Part shown: positions 25,429-33,032 of the stretch, piece by piece
How positions within the stretch are numbered: position 1 is the first letter of the stretch
Layout of the letters: every line of letters starts with the position of its first letter
NCBI RefSeq assembly: GCF_009858245.1
Contig: NZ_VMSB01000001.1
Coordinates: forward strand, 1,922,001-1,986,000
Reading direction: 5' to 3'
Source of the DNA: Ornithinibacter aureus
GTDB lineage: Bacteria; Actinomycetota; Actinomycetes; Actinomycetales; Dermatophilaceae
Length of the DNA stretch: 64,000 nt
The notes under the pieces: generated by a model
What the model saw: the letters and a program-made list of their open reading frames with translations, nothing else
Told to the model about the DNA's origin: nothing
Database searches by the model: none
Position numbers and translations under genes: made by a program

Positions 25429-27726
25429 ATGTCCGCCGCTGAGAACCACCTCGCCGCACTTGCCGCGGGGGCCCGCAGCGAGCGGCTGCTGCACGTCGAG
25501 CGGCTGCCGGCGAGGGACGCGCAGGTGTCGACGTGGCCGGACACGGTTGCCCCCGCGGTGCTCTCGGCGCTGCTCGGGGCGGGGATCGAGGCACCGTGGA
25601 CCCACCAACGGGCCGCCATCGACCTCGCCGCCGCTGGTGAGCACGTCGTCCTGGCGACAGGCACGGCATCCGGAAAGAGCCTGGGCTACCTCGTCCCGGT
25701 GCTCGGAGCCGCGAGCGAGGGCGCCGCCGCCGCCGGAGGTCAAGGCGCGACCGCCATCTACCTCGCGCCCACCAAGGCGCTCGCGGCCGACCAGCTCGCG
25801 CGCATCGACGCCCTCGCGGTGCCCGGGGTTCGGGCCGCGACCTATGACGGCGACACCCCGCCCGATGAGCGGCGGTGGACCCGCGACCACGCCAACGTCG
25901 TGCTCACCAACCCCGACCTGCTCCACCACTCCCTCCTGCCGGGCCACGAGCGTTGGTCGCGGTTCCTGCGGTCGCTGCGTCACGTCGTCATCGACGAGTG
26001 CCACGTCTACCGCGGGGTGTTCGGCTCCCACGTGGCGTCGGTGATCCGCCGGCTGCGCCGGGTCGCGGCTCGCTACGGCGCGTACCCGACGTTCGTGCTC
26101 GCGTCCGCGACGGTGAGCGACCCCGCGACCCACGCGTCGCGCCTCGTGGGGATGCCGGTCGCGGCCGTCACGCAGGACGGCTCGCCTCGCGGCGCCCTCA
26201 CCTTCGCGTTGTGGGAGCCGTCGATCGAGGACGAGCAGCGCCGGTCGGCGACGACGGAGGCCGCGCAGATCGTGGCCGAGCTGGTCCTGCGCGGGGTGCA
26301 GGTGGTCGCGTTCGCGCGCAGCCGGGCCGGGGCGGAGTCGCTCGCGAGCAGCGCGCGACGCCGCATCGAGCAGGACGACCCGGCGCTGGCTGCCGGGGTG
26401 TCGGCGTACCGCGGCGGCTACCTCCCGGTCGAGCGTCGAGCCCTCGAGGCGAAGCTGCGCGACGGGTCGGTGCGTGGCCTGGCTGCCACGAACGCGCTCG
26501 AGCTCGGCATCGACATCAGCGGTCTGGATGCCGTCGTGCTGGCGGGGTGGCCGGGACGCCGCGCGAGCCTGTGGCAGCAGGCGGGGCGTGCGGGTCGCTC
26601 CGGCGAGGACTCCTTGGCCGTGTTCGTCGCGGCCGACGACCCGCTCGACACCTTCCTCGTCCGGCATCCCGACGCCGTGTTCGGCTCCCCGGTCGAGGCG
26701 ACCGTGCTCGACCCCGACAACCCGCACGTGCTGGCGCCTCACCTGGCGGCCGCGGCGGCCGAGCTCCCGCTCACCGAGGGCGACCTGGCGATGTTCGGGC
26801 CGCACGCCCGCCGCCTCGTCGAGGCCCTGGTGGCCCGCGGCATCCTTCGTCGCCGCCCGACCGGCTGGTTCTGGGCGCGGGAGGAGCGCCCCGCCGATCA
26901 CATCTCGCTGCGGGGGGTCACCGACGTCGTCGCGATCGTCGAGGCTCGCACCGGCAGGGTGCTCGGCACGGTCGACGAGGCGTCGGCCCACGGGCAGGTG
27001 CACACGGGAGCCGTGCACGTGCACCAGGGCGAGGCATGGGTGGTGACCGAGCTCGACCTGGAGGCCCGGGCCGCCCAGGTGGTGCGCGGCGACCCCGGGT
27101 GGTCCACGCACGCACAGTCGGTGAGCCGCTTCGACATCCTCTCCACCGACCGGTCCGTCCAGCGTGCCCACGTCCAGGTGTGTTTCGGCAGCGTGCGGGT
27201 GACGACCCAGGTCACCGGGTTCATGCGTCGACTGCCGTCGGGCGAGGTGCTCGGCACCCACCCGCTCGACCTGCCGGAACGATCGCTGACCACCAAGGCG
27301 GTGTGGTGGACCGTGACCGATGAAGGGCTCGCGGCAGCGGGTGTCGGGGAGGCGGTGGTCCCCGGGGCGCTGCACGCGGCCGAACACGCCGCCATCGGGA
27401 TGCTGCCGCTGGTCGCCACCTCGGACAGGTGGGACGTCGGCGGTGTCTCGACGGCACTGCACCCGGACACCGGGATGCCGACCATCATGGTGTTCGACGG
27501 CTACCCGGGCGGGGCGGGGTTCGCCGAACGCGGGTTCTCGGACTTCGGGGAGTGGGTGGCCGCGACCCGCGACGCGGTGCTCCACTGCGGGTGCACCACG
27601 GGGTGCCCGGCGTGCGTGCAGTCGCCGAAGTGCGGCAACGGCAACGAACCCCTCGACAAGGCCGGTGCCGTCGCTGTTCTGGACCTCGCGCTTGAGCCTG
27701 CTGCTCCCGGCGTCTCCGCGCCCTGA
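25429..27726 (+). CDS. MrfA/YprA-type DEAD-box DNA helicase with C-terminal Zn-binding DUF1998 region
   Basis: 765 aa. Helicase motif I is ATGTASGKSLGYL, motif Ia YLAPTKALAADQL, the DExH box VIDECHVYRG, motif III LASATV, and motif VI QQAGRAGRSGEDS. The C-terminal DUF1998 domain holds a cysteine cluster (CGCTTGCPACVQSPKCGN) that probably binds zinc. MrfA-type enzymes are 3'-5' helicases in repair of mitomycin-type adducts; that role is known from Bacillus and inferred here. It sits beside the bldG-like gene as in Streptomyces. Confidence 0.9.
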   Translation: MSAAENHLAALAAGARSERLLHVERLPARDAQVSTWPDTVAPAVLSALLGAGIEAPWTHQRAAIDLAAAGEHVVLATGTASGKSLGYLVPVLGAASEGAAAAGGQGATAIYLAPTKALAADQLARIDALAVPGVRAATYDGDTPPDERRWTRDHANVVLTNPDLLHHSLLPGHERWSRFLRSLRHVVIDECHVYRGVFGSHVASVIRRLRRVAARYGAYPTFVLASATVSDPATHASRLVGMPVAAVTQDGSPRGALTFALWEPSIEDEQRRSATTEAAQIVAELVLRGVQVVAFARSRAGAESLASSARRRIEQDDPALAAGVSAYRGGYLPVERRALEAKLRDGSVRGLAATNALELGIDISGLDAVVLAGWPGRRASLWQQAGRAGRSGEDSLAVFVAADDPLDTFLVRHPDAVFGSPVEATVLDPDNPHVLAPHLAAAAAELPLTEGDLAMFGPHARRLVEALVARGILRRRPTGWFWAREERPADHISLRGVTDVVAIVEARTGRVLGTVDEASAHGQVHTGAVHVHQGEAWVVTELDLEARAAQVVRGDPGWSTHAQSVSRFDILSTDRSVQRAHVQVCFGSVRVTTQVTGFMRRLPSGEVLGTHPLDLPERSLTTKAVWWTVTDEGLAAAGVGEAVVPGALHAAEHAAIGMLPLVATSDRWDVGGVSTALHPDTGMPTIMVFDGYPGGAGFAERGFSDFGEWVAATRDAVLHCGCTTGCPACVQSPKCGNGNEPLDKAGAVAVLDLALEPAAPGVSAP

Positions 27727-27732
27727 GGTGGG

Positions 27733-27738
27733 TACAGT
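27733..27738 (+). promoter_or_regulatory. -10 hexamer of the LapA-like gene
   Basis: TACAGT ends 7 nt before the ATG at 27746, in the 19-bp gap after the helicase gene. Confidence 0.45.
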
Positions 27739-27745
27739 CGCCGCC

Positions 27746-28165
27746 ATGGTGCTTCTCGGGGTTGTCCTCGTCCTGCTCGCGGTCCTCGCCGGCGTCCTTC
27801 TCGTGACGGGAACGGCGTCGATCGATGCCCCGGTCGCGGTGGACCTTCCCTTCGGCACCCTCAGCCTTCCCCCGCTGGCCTTCCTCATCACCGGCATGGT
27901 CGTGATCTCGACCTTCTGGCTCGGCTGGGCGGTGCTGCGCGCAGGTCTGCGGCGCCAGAAGCGGCTGCGTGCCCAGGCCACCGAGGACGCCAAGGCCGCC
28001 CAGGCAGCACGCGAAGCCGACGCCGAGCGGATGAAGGCCGAGGTCGAGGCACGCGACAAGCAGCTCGCCGAGGAGCGGCGCCAGCACGAGGCCGAGACCG
28101 CGGCGTTGCGTCAGCAGGCCGTGGCACCTCGCGACCAGAGCAGCCCACCCACGCCGGGGGCCTGA
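27746..28165 (+). CDS. Small LapA-domain-like membrane protein with coiled-coil tail
   Basis: 139 aa. Two membrane helices (VLLGVVLVLLAVLAGVLLVT and PPLAFLITGMVVISTFWLGW) are separated by a short DLPFGTLSLPP loop, the layout of LapA/DUF1049 proteins. A charged heptad-like coiled coil follows (about residues 73-120, ending EARDKQLAEERRQHEAETAAL) and then a polar tail. Its function is not known. It has its own leaderless-type promoter and is followed by a strong terminator. Confidence 0.75.
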   Translation: MVLLGVVLVLLAVLAGVLLVTGTASIDAPVAVDLPFGTLSLPPLAFLITGMVVISTFWLGWAVLRAGLRRQKRLRAQATEDAKAAQAAREADAERMKAEVEARDKQLAEERRQHEAETAALRQQAVAPRDQSSPPTPGA

Positions 28166-28170
28166 ACACC

Positions 28171-28193
28171 CGGGCTCCCCGCAGGGGAGCCCG
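28171..28193. terminator. Bidirectional terminator between convergent genes
   Basis: CGGGCTCCCC-GCA-GGGGAGCCCG is a perfect 10-bp stem with a 3-nt loop. It fills the gap between the LapA-like gene and the end of the Tad operon. Confidence 0.75.
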
Positions 28194-28194
28194 C

Positions 28195-28575
28195 TCACGG
28201 CAACGGTTCGACACCTGCCCGCGAGCGGGCAGAGACGACGCCGGGGCCGGTGAACCAGCCCGGGGCCGTTGACCGGGTGAGCGTCACGGACACCACGACC
28301 GTGCCCGCACCGTCAGGACTGCATGACGACAGCGTCGCCGAGTTGGCTGCTGCGACCCGTCGGGCCGCTCCGCAGTCGGGCTCGGCACCGACGGCGAGCG
28401 GGCCGGCGGCGGCGAGGGCTGCCAGGTCGGCGGCTCCTCGGGCCACGTGGACATCACGCACGGTGGCGGTCACGACCAGCGCTGCTGCGGCCATGGACAG
28501 CACCACGGCGATGGCCGCGACGGCGAGGACGGTGGCGCTCCCCCGCTCTCGGCGCGGCACCGGCGGGAACTTCAC
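28195..28575 (-). CDS. TadE-like pseudopilin (helicase/secretion neighbourhood type)
   Basis: 126 aa. A basic N-terminus (VPRRERGSATVLAV) precedes one membrane helix (VLAVAAIAVVLSMAAAALVV), followed by a small domain with two Cys (CGAARRVAAANSATLSSC). RG before SATVL resembles a prepilin peptidase site. It matches the last gene of actinobacterial Tad clusters (Rv3654c position). The ATG overlaps the preceding TadE stop (ATGA). Likely a minor pilin. Confidence 0.8.
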   Translation of the reverse strand: MKFPPVPRRERGSATVLAVAAIAVVLSMAAAALVVTATVRDVHVARGAADLAALAAAGPLAVGAEPDCGAARRVAAANSATLSSCSPDGAGTVVVSVTLTRSTAPGWFTGPGVVSARSRAGVEPLP

Positions 28576-28925
28576 CGGGTCACCTCCAGCGACGCGACGG
28601 CGGTCGCACGAGGAGGACCGACCACGCCGATCGCCATCACCACGGCGGGCCCGGGCGCGGTGACCGTCACGGTGCCAAACCCACCGCTGCGGCTCACCGC
28701 AACGCTCGCCCCGTCGGGAGCCGCACGCAGAGCCTCTCTGACCACCACTGGCTCGGGCTCGGCCCTGGCCACCAGACGCGCCCCGAGCCGGGCGGCGTCG
28801 ACGCAGCGCACCTGCGACAGGCCCAGGTCGACGGCAGACAACGCCACAACCAGGACGGCGAGCAGGCTCGGGATCGCCACCGCCAACTCGGCGGTCGCCA
28901 TCCCGCGCTCATGCCGACGCCGCAC
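28572..28925 (-). CDS. TadE-family minor pilin
   Basis: 117 aa. The leader RRRHERG is followed by MATAELAVAIPSLLAVLVVA, a class III prepilin-like signal and hydrophobic helix. The rest is a small globular domain. The start at 28925 (GTG) keeps the full basic leader; an ATG 8 codons later would remove it. It lies 2 bp after the pilin stop and overlaps the next gene by ATGA. Confidence 0.82.
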   Translation of the reverse strand: MRRRHERGMATAELAVAIPSLLAVLVVALSAVDLGLSQVRCVDAARLGARLVARAEPEPVVVREALRAAPDGASVAVSRSGGFGTVTVTAPGPAVVMAIGVVGPPRATAVASLEVTR

Positions 28926-28927
28926 GG

Positions 28928-29134
28928 TCAGGCCCCGCTGCCGAGCGCCCCGACGATGATGTCGGACAGGGCGCTCTTGACCGGCCCTGACCGCACCACA
29001 GCCAGGAGCAACCCGGCGAAGGCCACAGCGGCCACCGTGCCGACGGCATACTCGGCCGTCGTCATGCCCGCCTCGCCCAGGTCACTGACCCGTCGCGCCA
29101 GTCGGCTGATCCTGCGTACCAGTTGTGTCGCCAT
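28928..29134 (-). CDS. Flp/DUF4244-type pilin subunit
   Basis: 68 aa. A basic N-terminus (MATQLVRRISRLARRVSDLG) leads to EAGMTTAEYAVGTVAAVAFA, the Flp-like cleavage and assembly helix with the Glu and Tyr typical of Tad pilins. This should be the major pilin of the locus. AGAGGAGG lies 5 nt before the ATG. A 167-bp gap to TadC upstream holds a pair of repeated boxes (29227-29264), so the pilin unit probably has its own promoter. Confidence 0.85.
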   Translation of the reverse strand: MATQLVRRISRLARRVSDLGEAGMTTAEYAVGTVAAVAFAGLLLAVVRSGPVKSALSDIIVGALGSGA

Positions 29135-29226
29135 CGCGACCTCCTCTGCATCCACGAGCGCGTGTCTCGCGCCCCTGGTGAGCACTCTTCGCGACTCGGC
29201 TCGCACGCGCTGAGGGCACCGACGAA

Positions 29227-29264
29227 CCTGTGGACGACCCGCACGTCCGTGCCCGCCTGTGGAC
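29227..29264 (-). promoter_or_regulatory. Paired CCTGTGGAC boxes upstream of the pilin gene
   Basis: CCTGTGGAC starts at 29227 and 29256, a 29-bp period. An equally spaced pair of CTGTGGACAAC boxes precedes the ssd-cpaF operon. The boxes resemble actinobacterial DnaA boxes (TTGTCCACA), with mismatches here. See the finding on tad boxes. Confidence 0.45.
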
Positions 29265-29301
29265 AGCCACCCCCGACACGACGGCCTTCTGGGGCCGTTC
29301 T

Positions 29302-29922
29302 CTAGGGACTGGCGGCGCTGAGCCCGCCGAGCAACAACAGCACGACGGGCACCACCGTCGTCGCGACGAATCCCGGGAGGAAGCAGGCCCCGAGGGGCAG
29401 GACGAGCAGCACGCCGGCTCGCTGCACAGCGGCCTCGACGCGACGGGCCTCTTCGTCGTGCATCCGCCGGGCGGCAGCCGCCAGCAACCCGGCCGGAGCG
29501 GCGCCCGCGCTCTGGGCGGCGTGCCACGACACCGCCGCCGTCTGCCACCCCGGGCCCACCCGCGCCCACGCGACGTCACTGGCCTCTCCCCACCGGTGCG
29601 CCGCCGCGACGATCGCCAGCTCACGACCAGCAGCATCGGGGCAGAGCCGAGCGACGGCCTCGAGCGCCTCCAGGGACCCCATGCCGCTGCGCAGGGCTGC
29701 CGCGACGAGGGCCAGCGCTGCCGCAGCCTCCTCCACCGTGGCCGACTGGTCCCGGGCACCACCTTCCCCGCTCGGCACCTGCTCGCCTGGCCTGCCTCCT
29801 GCGCGCGGGGCCCACCTGCCTCCCGACGGCCAGACGAGAACCGACACCGCCGCGAGCGACATCGCCATGGCCACCATGACGCCCCCACCCGCTTCCGGCC
29901 CCACGCAGAGCCAGCCCGTCAC
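29302..29922 (-). CDS. TadC-like inner-membrane pilus assembly protein
   Basis: 206 aa, a short actinobacterial version of the type II secretion F domain. An N-terminal helix (MVAMAMSLAAVSVLVW), the central cytoplasmic helical domain (EAAAALALVAAALRSGMG, then RMHDEEARRVEAAVQ) and C-terminal helices (VLLVLPLGACFLPGFVA) are visible. The GTG at 29922 overlaps the TadB stop (GTGA). Partner of TadB in the pilus platform. Confidence 0.82.
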   Translation of the reverse strand: MTGWLCVGPEAGGGVMVAMAMSLAAVSVLVWPSGGRWAPRAGGRPGEQVPSGEGGARDQSATVEEAAAALALVAAALRSGMGSLEALEAVARLCPDAAGRELAIVAAAHRWGEASDVAWARVGPGWQTAAVSWHAAQSAGAAPAGLLAAAARRMHDEEARRVEAAVQRAGVLLVLPLGACFLPGFVATTVVPVVLLLLGGLSAASP

Positions 29923-30677
29923 CCCACGCTCCCGTCTGTGCGGCCTGCCCGCAGTGCCCGCCGAAGCAGGCCTCGCGACCAGGACCAACCGAGCGCGGTG
30001 AGCAGCAGACCGACGGCCGCTGCCGCCTGCGCCGGTCCGGTTCCGTAGAGCCGCCCGGGGGTGAGCCCGACGAGCAGGGCGGCGAGTGGCCCTGCGACGG
30101 GTAGCGCCGAGAGCAGCCACATCGAGGCCCGCGGGCCCGCGGCGACGACGCCTGCCCGATCACCTGCAGCACGCCGCGCCCGGATGGACTCGGCCGCGGC
30201 GGCGGTGACCACGGATGACGCGGCACCTGCCTCCTCGGTGAGTCGCCAGGCCGCCTCGAGGACACGAAGATCGTGACGGTCCTGCGAGGACAGGGCATCC
30301 GGCTCGGGCTCGAGGACGAGGACGGCACCACCGGATGAGGCGGACGCCACGATGCGCGGCCCCAGCCACGGAGCCGCCGCCTCGATGCCGGGCGAGCGGG
30401 CTGCGACCGACACAGCGGACGGCAGATCGAGCCCGGCCGCAAGACCAACCGCCGTCACCTCGGCGAGATCGGCGACCCAGGGTGGGCGATGCCTGCGCAG
30501 CACCCGGTCGCTCACCCGGGCGTGCCACCGCCACCAGGAGCCGCCGGAGGCCGACGAACCGACCGGCTCGAACCGCCCCGCGGCATCCGCCGACCCTCGA
30601 CTGCCTCGAGCCGGCCAGGCACAGACCGCAAGTGCGGCCAACACCGCCGCGGTCAGCACGGTCGAGCCCAGCCGCAC
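29919..30677 (-). CDS. TadB-like inner-membrane pilus assembly protein
   Basis: 252 aa from the GTG at 30677 (VRLGSTVLTAAVLAALAV). The start is uncertain: a GTG at 30659 would overlap the cpaF stop by 7 nt. A helix at the N-terminus, a cytoplasmic helical domain (LAEVTAVGLAAGLDLPSAVS, then AWRLTEEAGAASSVV) and two C-terminal helices match the T2SF domain of TadB. It forms the membrane platform on which the ATPase CpaF acts. Confidence 0.8.
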   Translation of the reverse strand: MRLGSTVLTAAVLAALAVCAWPARGSRGSADAAGRFEPVGSSASGGSWWRWHARVSDRVLRRHRPPWVADLAEVTAVGLAAGLDLPSAVSVAARSPGIEAAAPWLGPRIVASASSGGAVLVLEPEPDALSSQDRHDLRVLEAAWRLTEEAGAASSVVTAAAAESIRARRAAGDRAGVVAAGPRASMWLLSALPVAGPLAALLVGLTPGRLYGTGPAQAAAAVGLLLTALGWSWSRGLLRRALRAGRTDGSVG

Positions 30678-31834
30678 CGTGTCGCGACCAAGGGCAGCAG
30701 ACTCAGCAGCCGGTCGCGACCTGGACCCGCTCGCAGCCCTCCGCCCCGATCGACGACCGCGTCGACCACCCGGACACAACCGGGGTCGGACGGGTCTGGC
30801 ACCACCACGCCGATCACGACCACGCGCCGCACACCGTCGCGACGCTCCACGTGCACCACCGCCTGGAGCGCCTGGCGAAGTTGGGCGTGCACGGCGTGGC
30901 GTGGCAGCCCGGCCAGCGAACCGAGCGCCTCGAACCTCGCGGGGACCTCCTGCGGGCCGTTGGCGTGCAGCGTGCTCATCCCCCCGTCGTGGCCGGTGTT
31001 GAGGGCGGCGAGCAGTTCACGCACCTCGGCACCGCGCACCTCGCCGACGACGAGGCGGTCGGGACGCATCCGCAGGGCTTGTCGCAGCAGGTCGACGAGC
31101 GAGACCTCCCCGACTCCCTCGACGTTCGCGCCTCGCCCCTGCAACCTCACGACGTGCGGATGGCTGGGGTCGAGCTCGCGGACGTCCTCGACCACGACGA
31201 TCCGCTGGGACGGGTCGACCTCCGCGAGCAGCCCAGCCAGGACCGTGGTCTTGCCGGCGCCGGTGCCGCCGGTCACGACGAACGAGACCCTGTCGGTCAC
31301 GAGCTGGCGCAGGACCACCGCGAGGTCGTGACTCACCGCGCCCAGCCGCACCAGCGCGTCGACACCCTCGGGGTGGTGTCTGGCCAGCCGGAGACTGAGG
31401 TGCGGGCCCCCCTCCGCCAGCGGCGGGAGGATCGCGTGGAGCCGCACGCCCCCGGGCAGCACACCGTCCACCCACGGTTGGGCGTCATCGAGGCGCCGAC
31501 CGGCGAGGCCGGCGAGCCGCACGGCGAGCGGGCGCAGGTCCTGGGGTTCCACCGTTCGCGCCGTGCGCTGCACGCCCGACCCCCGATCGACCCAGACCAC
31601 CCCGTCCCCGTTGACGAGGACGTCGGTCACTCCGGGATCGGCCACGACCGCTGCGAGCGGCCCCAGGCCGACGAGTCGGTCGAGCAGGTGTTCACGGGCG
31701 GACGCCGCACCGTCGGTACCGAGCGTTCCCTCGTGACCCGCGGCGATCTGGGCGACCCGCGCGGTGGTCGGCGGGAGCCCCGCCCGGATGGAGTGCTCGA
31801 CGGCCCCGTCGAACGGCCTTGGGATGCCGGTCAT
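30653..31834 (-). CDS. Tad pilus assembly ATPase CpaF/TadA
   Basis: 393 aa. The secretion ATPase core has Walker A VVTGGTGAGKTTVLAGLL, an Asp box IVVVEDVRELD and Walker B RPDRLVVGEVRGAEV, followed by the His-containing STLHANGPQEVPARFE. It drives pilin assembly. The ATG at 31834 overlaps the ssd stop (ATGA). Confidence 0.93.
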   Translation of the reverse strand: MTGIPRPFDGAVEHSIRAGLPPTTARVAQIAAGHEGTLGTDGAASAREHLLDRLVGLGPLAAVVADPGVTDVLVNGDGVVWVDRGSGVQRTARTVEPQDLRPLAVRLAGLAGRRLDDAQPWVDGVLPGGVRLHAILPPLAEGGPHLSLRLARHHPEGVDALVRLGAVSHDLAVVLRQLVTDRVSFVVTGGTGAGKTTVLAGLLAEVDPSQRIVVVEDVRELDPSHPHVVRLQGRGANVEGVGEVSLVDLLRQALRMRPDRLVVGEVRGAEVRELLAALNTGHDGGMSTLHANGPQEVPARFEALGSLAGLPRHAVHAQLRQALQAVVHVERRDGVRRVVVIGVVVPDPSDPGCVRVVDAVVDRGGGLRAGPGRDRLLSLLPLVATRCGWARPC

Positions 31835-32565
31835 GACGCCTTCGCGGCGTCGTCGACCACCGCGACCACCGCATCAGCGCACCGTCGCACCTCGTCACGG
31901 GCGATCCCCGGGAACAGTCCTCGCTCGGCGTCGCGCGGAACGTGAGGGTCGTCGCGCAGGTGGTGCAGGTGGGCGATGCCGAGGTGCGCCACGACCTCGT
32001 CGACGATGCGAGCGGCGCTTCGCGGGCCGCGGGTGATCAGGCGCAGGTCCACGGGTGCGCGGACCTGTTCAGCGTGGTCCAGCAGGTGAGCGACCGCTGC
32101 ATAAGCGTCGGCCAGGGCGCGGGTGCGCAGCCCGCTCAGCACGAGCACCAGTGGATGGTGACCGAGCACCGCGGGCAGCACGAGGCTCCCCAGCGGCAGG
32201 TCGACGACGAGCCGGGCGGGGCCCTCGGCCAAGGAGCCGAGGACGTCCTGGACCGCCCTTTCCGAGATATCGGGGCCGGCGCCACCCCGGGCGGACAACA
32301 CGTGCACGCCGTCCTCGGTCGGCAACCGGGCAGCAAGCGCACCCGGTGGCAGGCGCCCACGCACCTCACACAGGTCGTTCCACCGCTGCCCGGGCAGGTG
32401 CTCGACCCCCGCTGTGACCTCCAGGCCTCCCCTCGTCAGGTCGAGGTCCGCGACGACGGCGTCGGGGCCCGTCGCGGCAAGACGCCGGGCAACGGCGAGC
32501 GCGAGGGTGCTGGCGCCCAGGCCTCCCGAGGCCCCGACGACGGCGATAACGGACTGTGGTGACAT
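31831..32565 (-). CDS. Septum-site-determining protein Ssd/CpaE-like ATPase-fold protein
   Basis: 244 aa. A ParA/MinD-type fold begins MSPQSVIAVVGASGGLGAST, but the deviant Walker A lacks both lysines, so ATP hydrolysis is doubtful. VVADLDLTRGGLEVTAGVE (switch region) and LVVDLPLGS (Walker B-like) are kept. Ssd proteins of actinobacteria are about 350 aa with an N-terminal receiver-like domain; that domain is absent here. It heads the Tad operon and may position the pilus machine or affect septation. Confidence 0.83.
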   Translation of the reverse strand: MSPQSVIAVVGASGGLGASTLALAVARRLAATGPDAVVADLDLTRGGLEVTAGVEHLPGQRWNDLCEVRGRLPPGALAARLPTEDGVHVLSARGGAGPDISERAVQDVLGSLAEGPARLVVDLPLGSLVLPAVLGHHPLVLVLSGLRTRALADAYAAVAHLLDHAEQVRAPVDLRLITRGPRSAARIVDEVVAHLGIAHLHHLRDDPHVPRDAERGLFPGIARDEVRRCADAVVAVVDDAAKAS

Positions 32566-32615
32566 GCACCGACCCTCGCCGGGATCGGGTGATCACGCGA
32601 GGCGCGGCGGCCGTC

Positions 32616-32655
32616 CTGTGGACAACCACCTCGCCATCGGCCTGCTGTGGACAAC
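32616..32655 (-). promoter_or_regulatory. Paired CTGTGGACAAC boxes upstream of ssd
   Basis: CTGTGGACAAC starts at 32616 and again at 32645, a 29-bp period. Read on the minus strand each contains TTGTCCACA, a perfect actinobacterial DnaA box. The near box lies 50 bp from the ssd start. Confidence 0.55.
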
Positions 32656-32711
32656 AGCCCCTGATGCACCCTTGGTTCAACCTGTGGCGGACGAACTGTT
32701 TCCGGACATGG

Positions 32712-32745
32712 GACGGCCCCGGTCGGGGGGACAACCGGGGCCGTC
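32712..32745 (-). terminator. Strong hairpin between the Fic-like gene and ssd
   Basis: GACGGCCCCGGT and ACCGGGGCCGTC form a perfect 12-bp stem with a 10-nt loop. It is 288 bp past the Fic-like gene. If a promoter lies in the A/T-rich block, this hairpin would sit inside the ssd leader and could act as an attenuator. Confidence 0.55.
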
Positions 32746-33032
32746 GGCGAGCCGAGCTCCGGGGGGGAGAAGCCGGTCCGCCGTTCGCTCAACCCCGAAG
32801 GGGAGCGAGTAGTCATATCGTGCTCTACGACCGGACTCCGACGCAAGCCCTTGGTCGAAACAATTGAAAATGTTCTCAACGCATCCACAGTTCAACTAAA
32901 TCCGTAGGTTCTGCCCAGACCGTTTAACGATCTACGACCCAATCGCACGCCGGGTCGACGCGTTGCGTGGTCGCGACGACGGCAGCTGCCATGAGCAGGA
33001 CCCTGATCGACACGTCCTTGGTGGCGAAAACC

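Larger units (their letters stand above)
32566..33032. other. 467-bp gene-free region upstream of the Tad operon
   Basis: From left to right: paired CTGTGGACAAC boxes (32616-32655), a 12-bp terminator-like hairpin (32712-32745), a CCCC-GAA-GGGG mini-hairpin near 32800, and an A/T-rich block (about 32855-32940, with CAATTGAAAATG and TTTAACGAT) that stands out from the 72% G+C background. The A/T block is the best promoter candidate for a long leader towards ssd. Small minus-strand ORFs here lack protein-like character. Confidence 0.5.

Noticed and set aside
24997-28059. A 1020-codon minus-strand frame joining the STAS protein to the antisense of the helicase
   Set aside because: Only the last 111 codons resemble a protein family. 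The rest mirrors the helicase gene.
32616-32655. Replication origin, from the DnaA-like boxes
   Set aside because: Only two perfect boxes are present and no dnaA, dnaN or rpmH genes are near. A regulatory role is more likely.
32677-32895. Small minus-strand proteins in the gap before ssd (for example 72 codons)
   Set aside because: No ribosome site or family pattern, and they run through the terminator-like hairpin.
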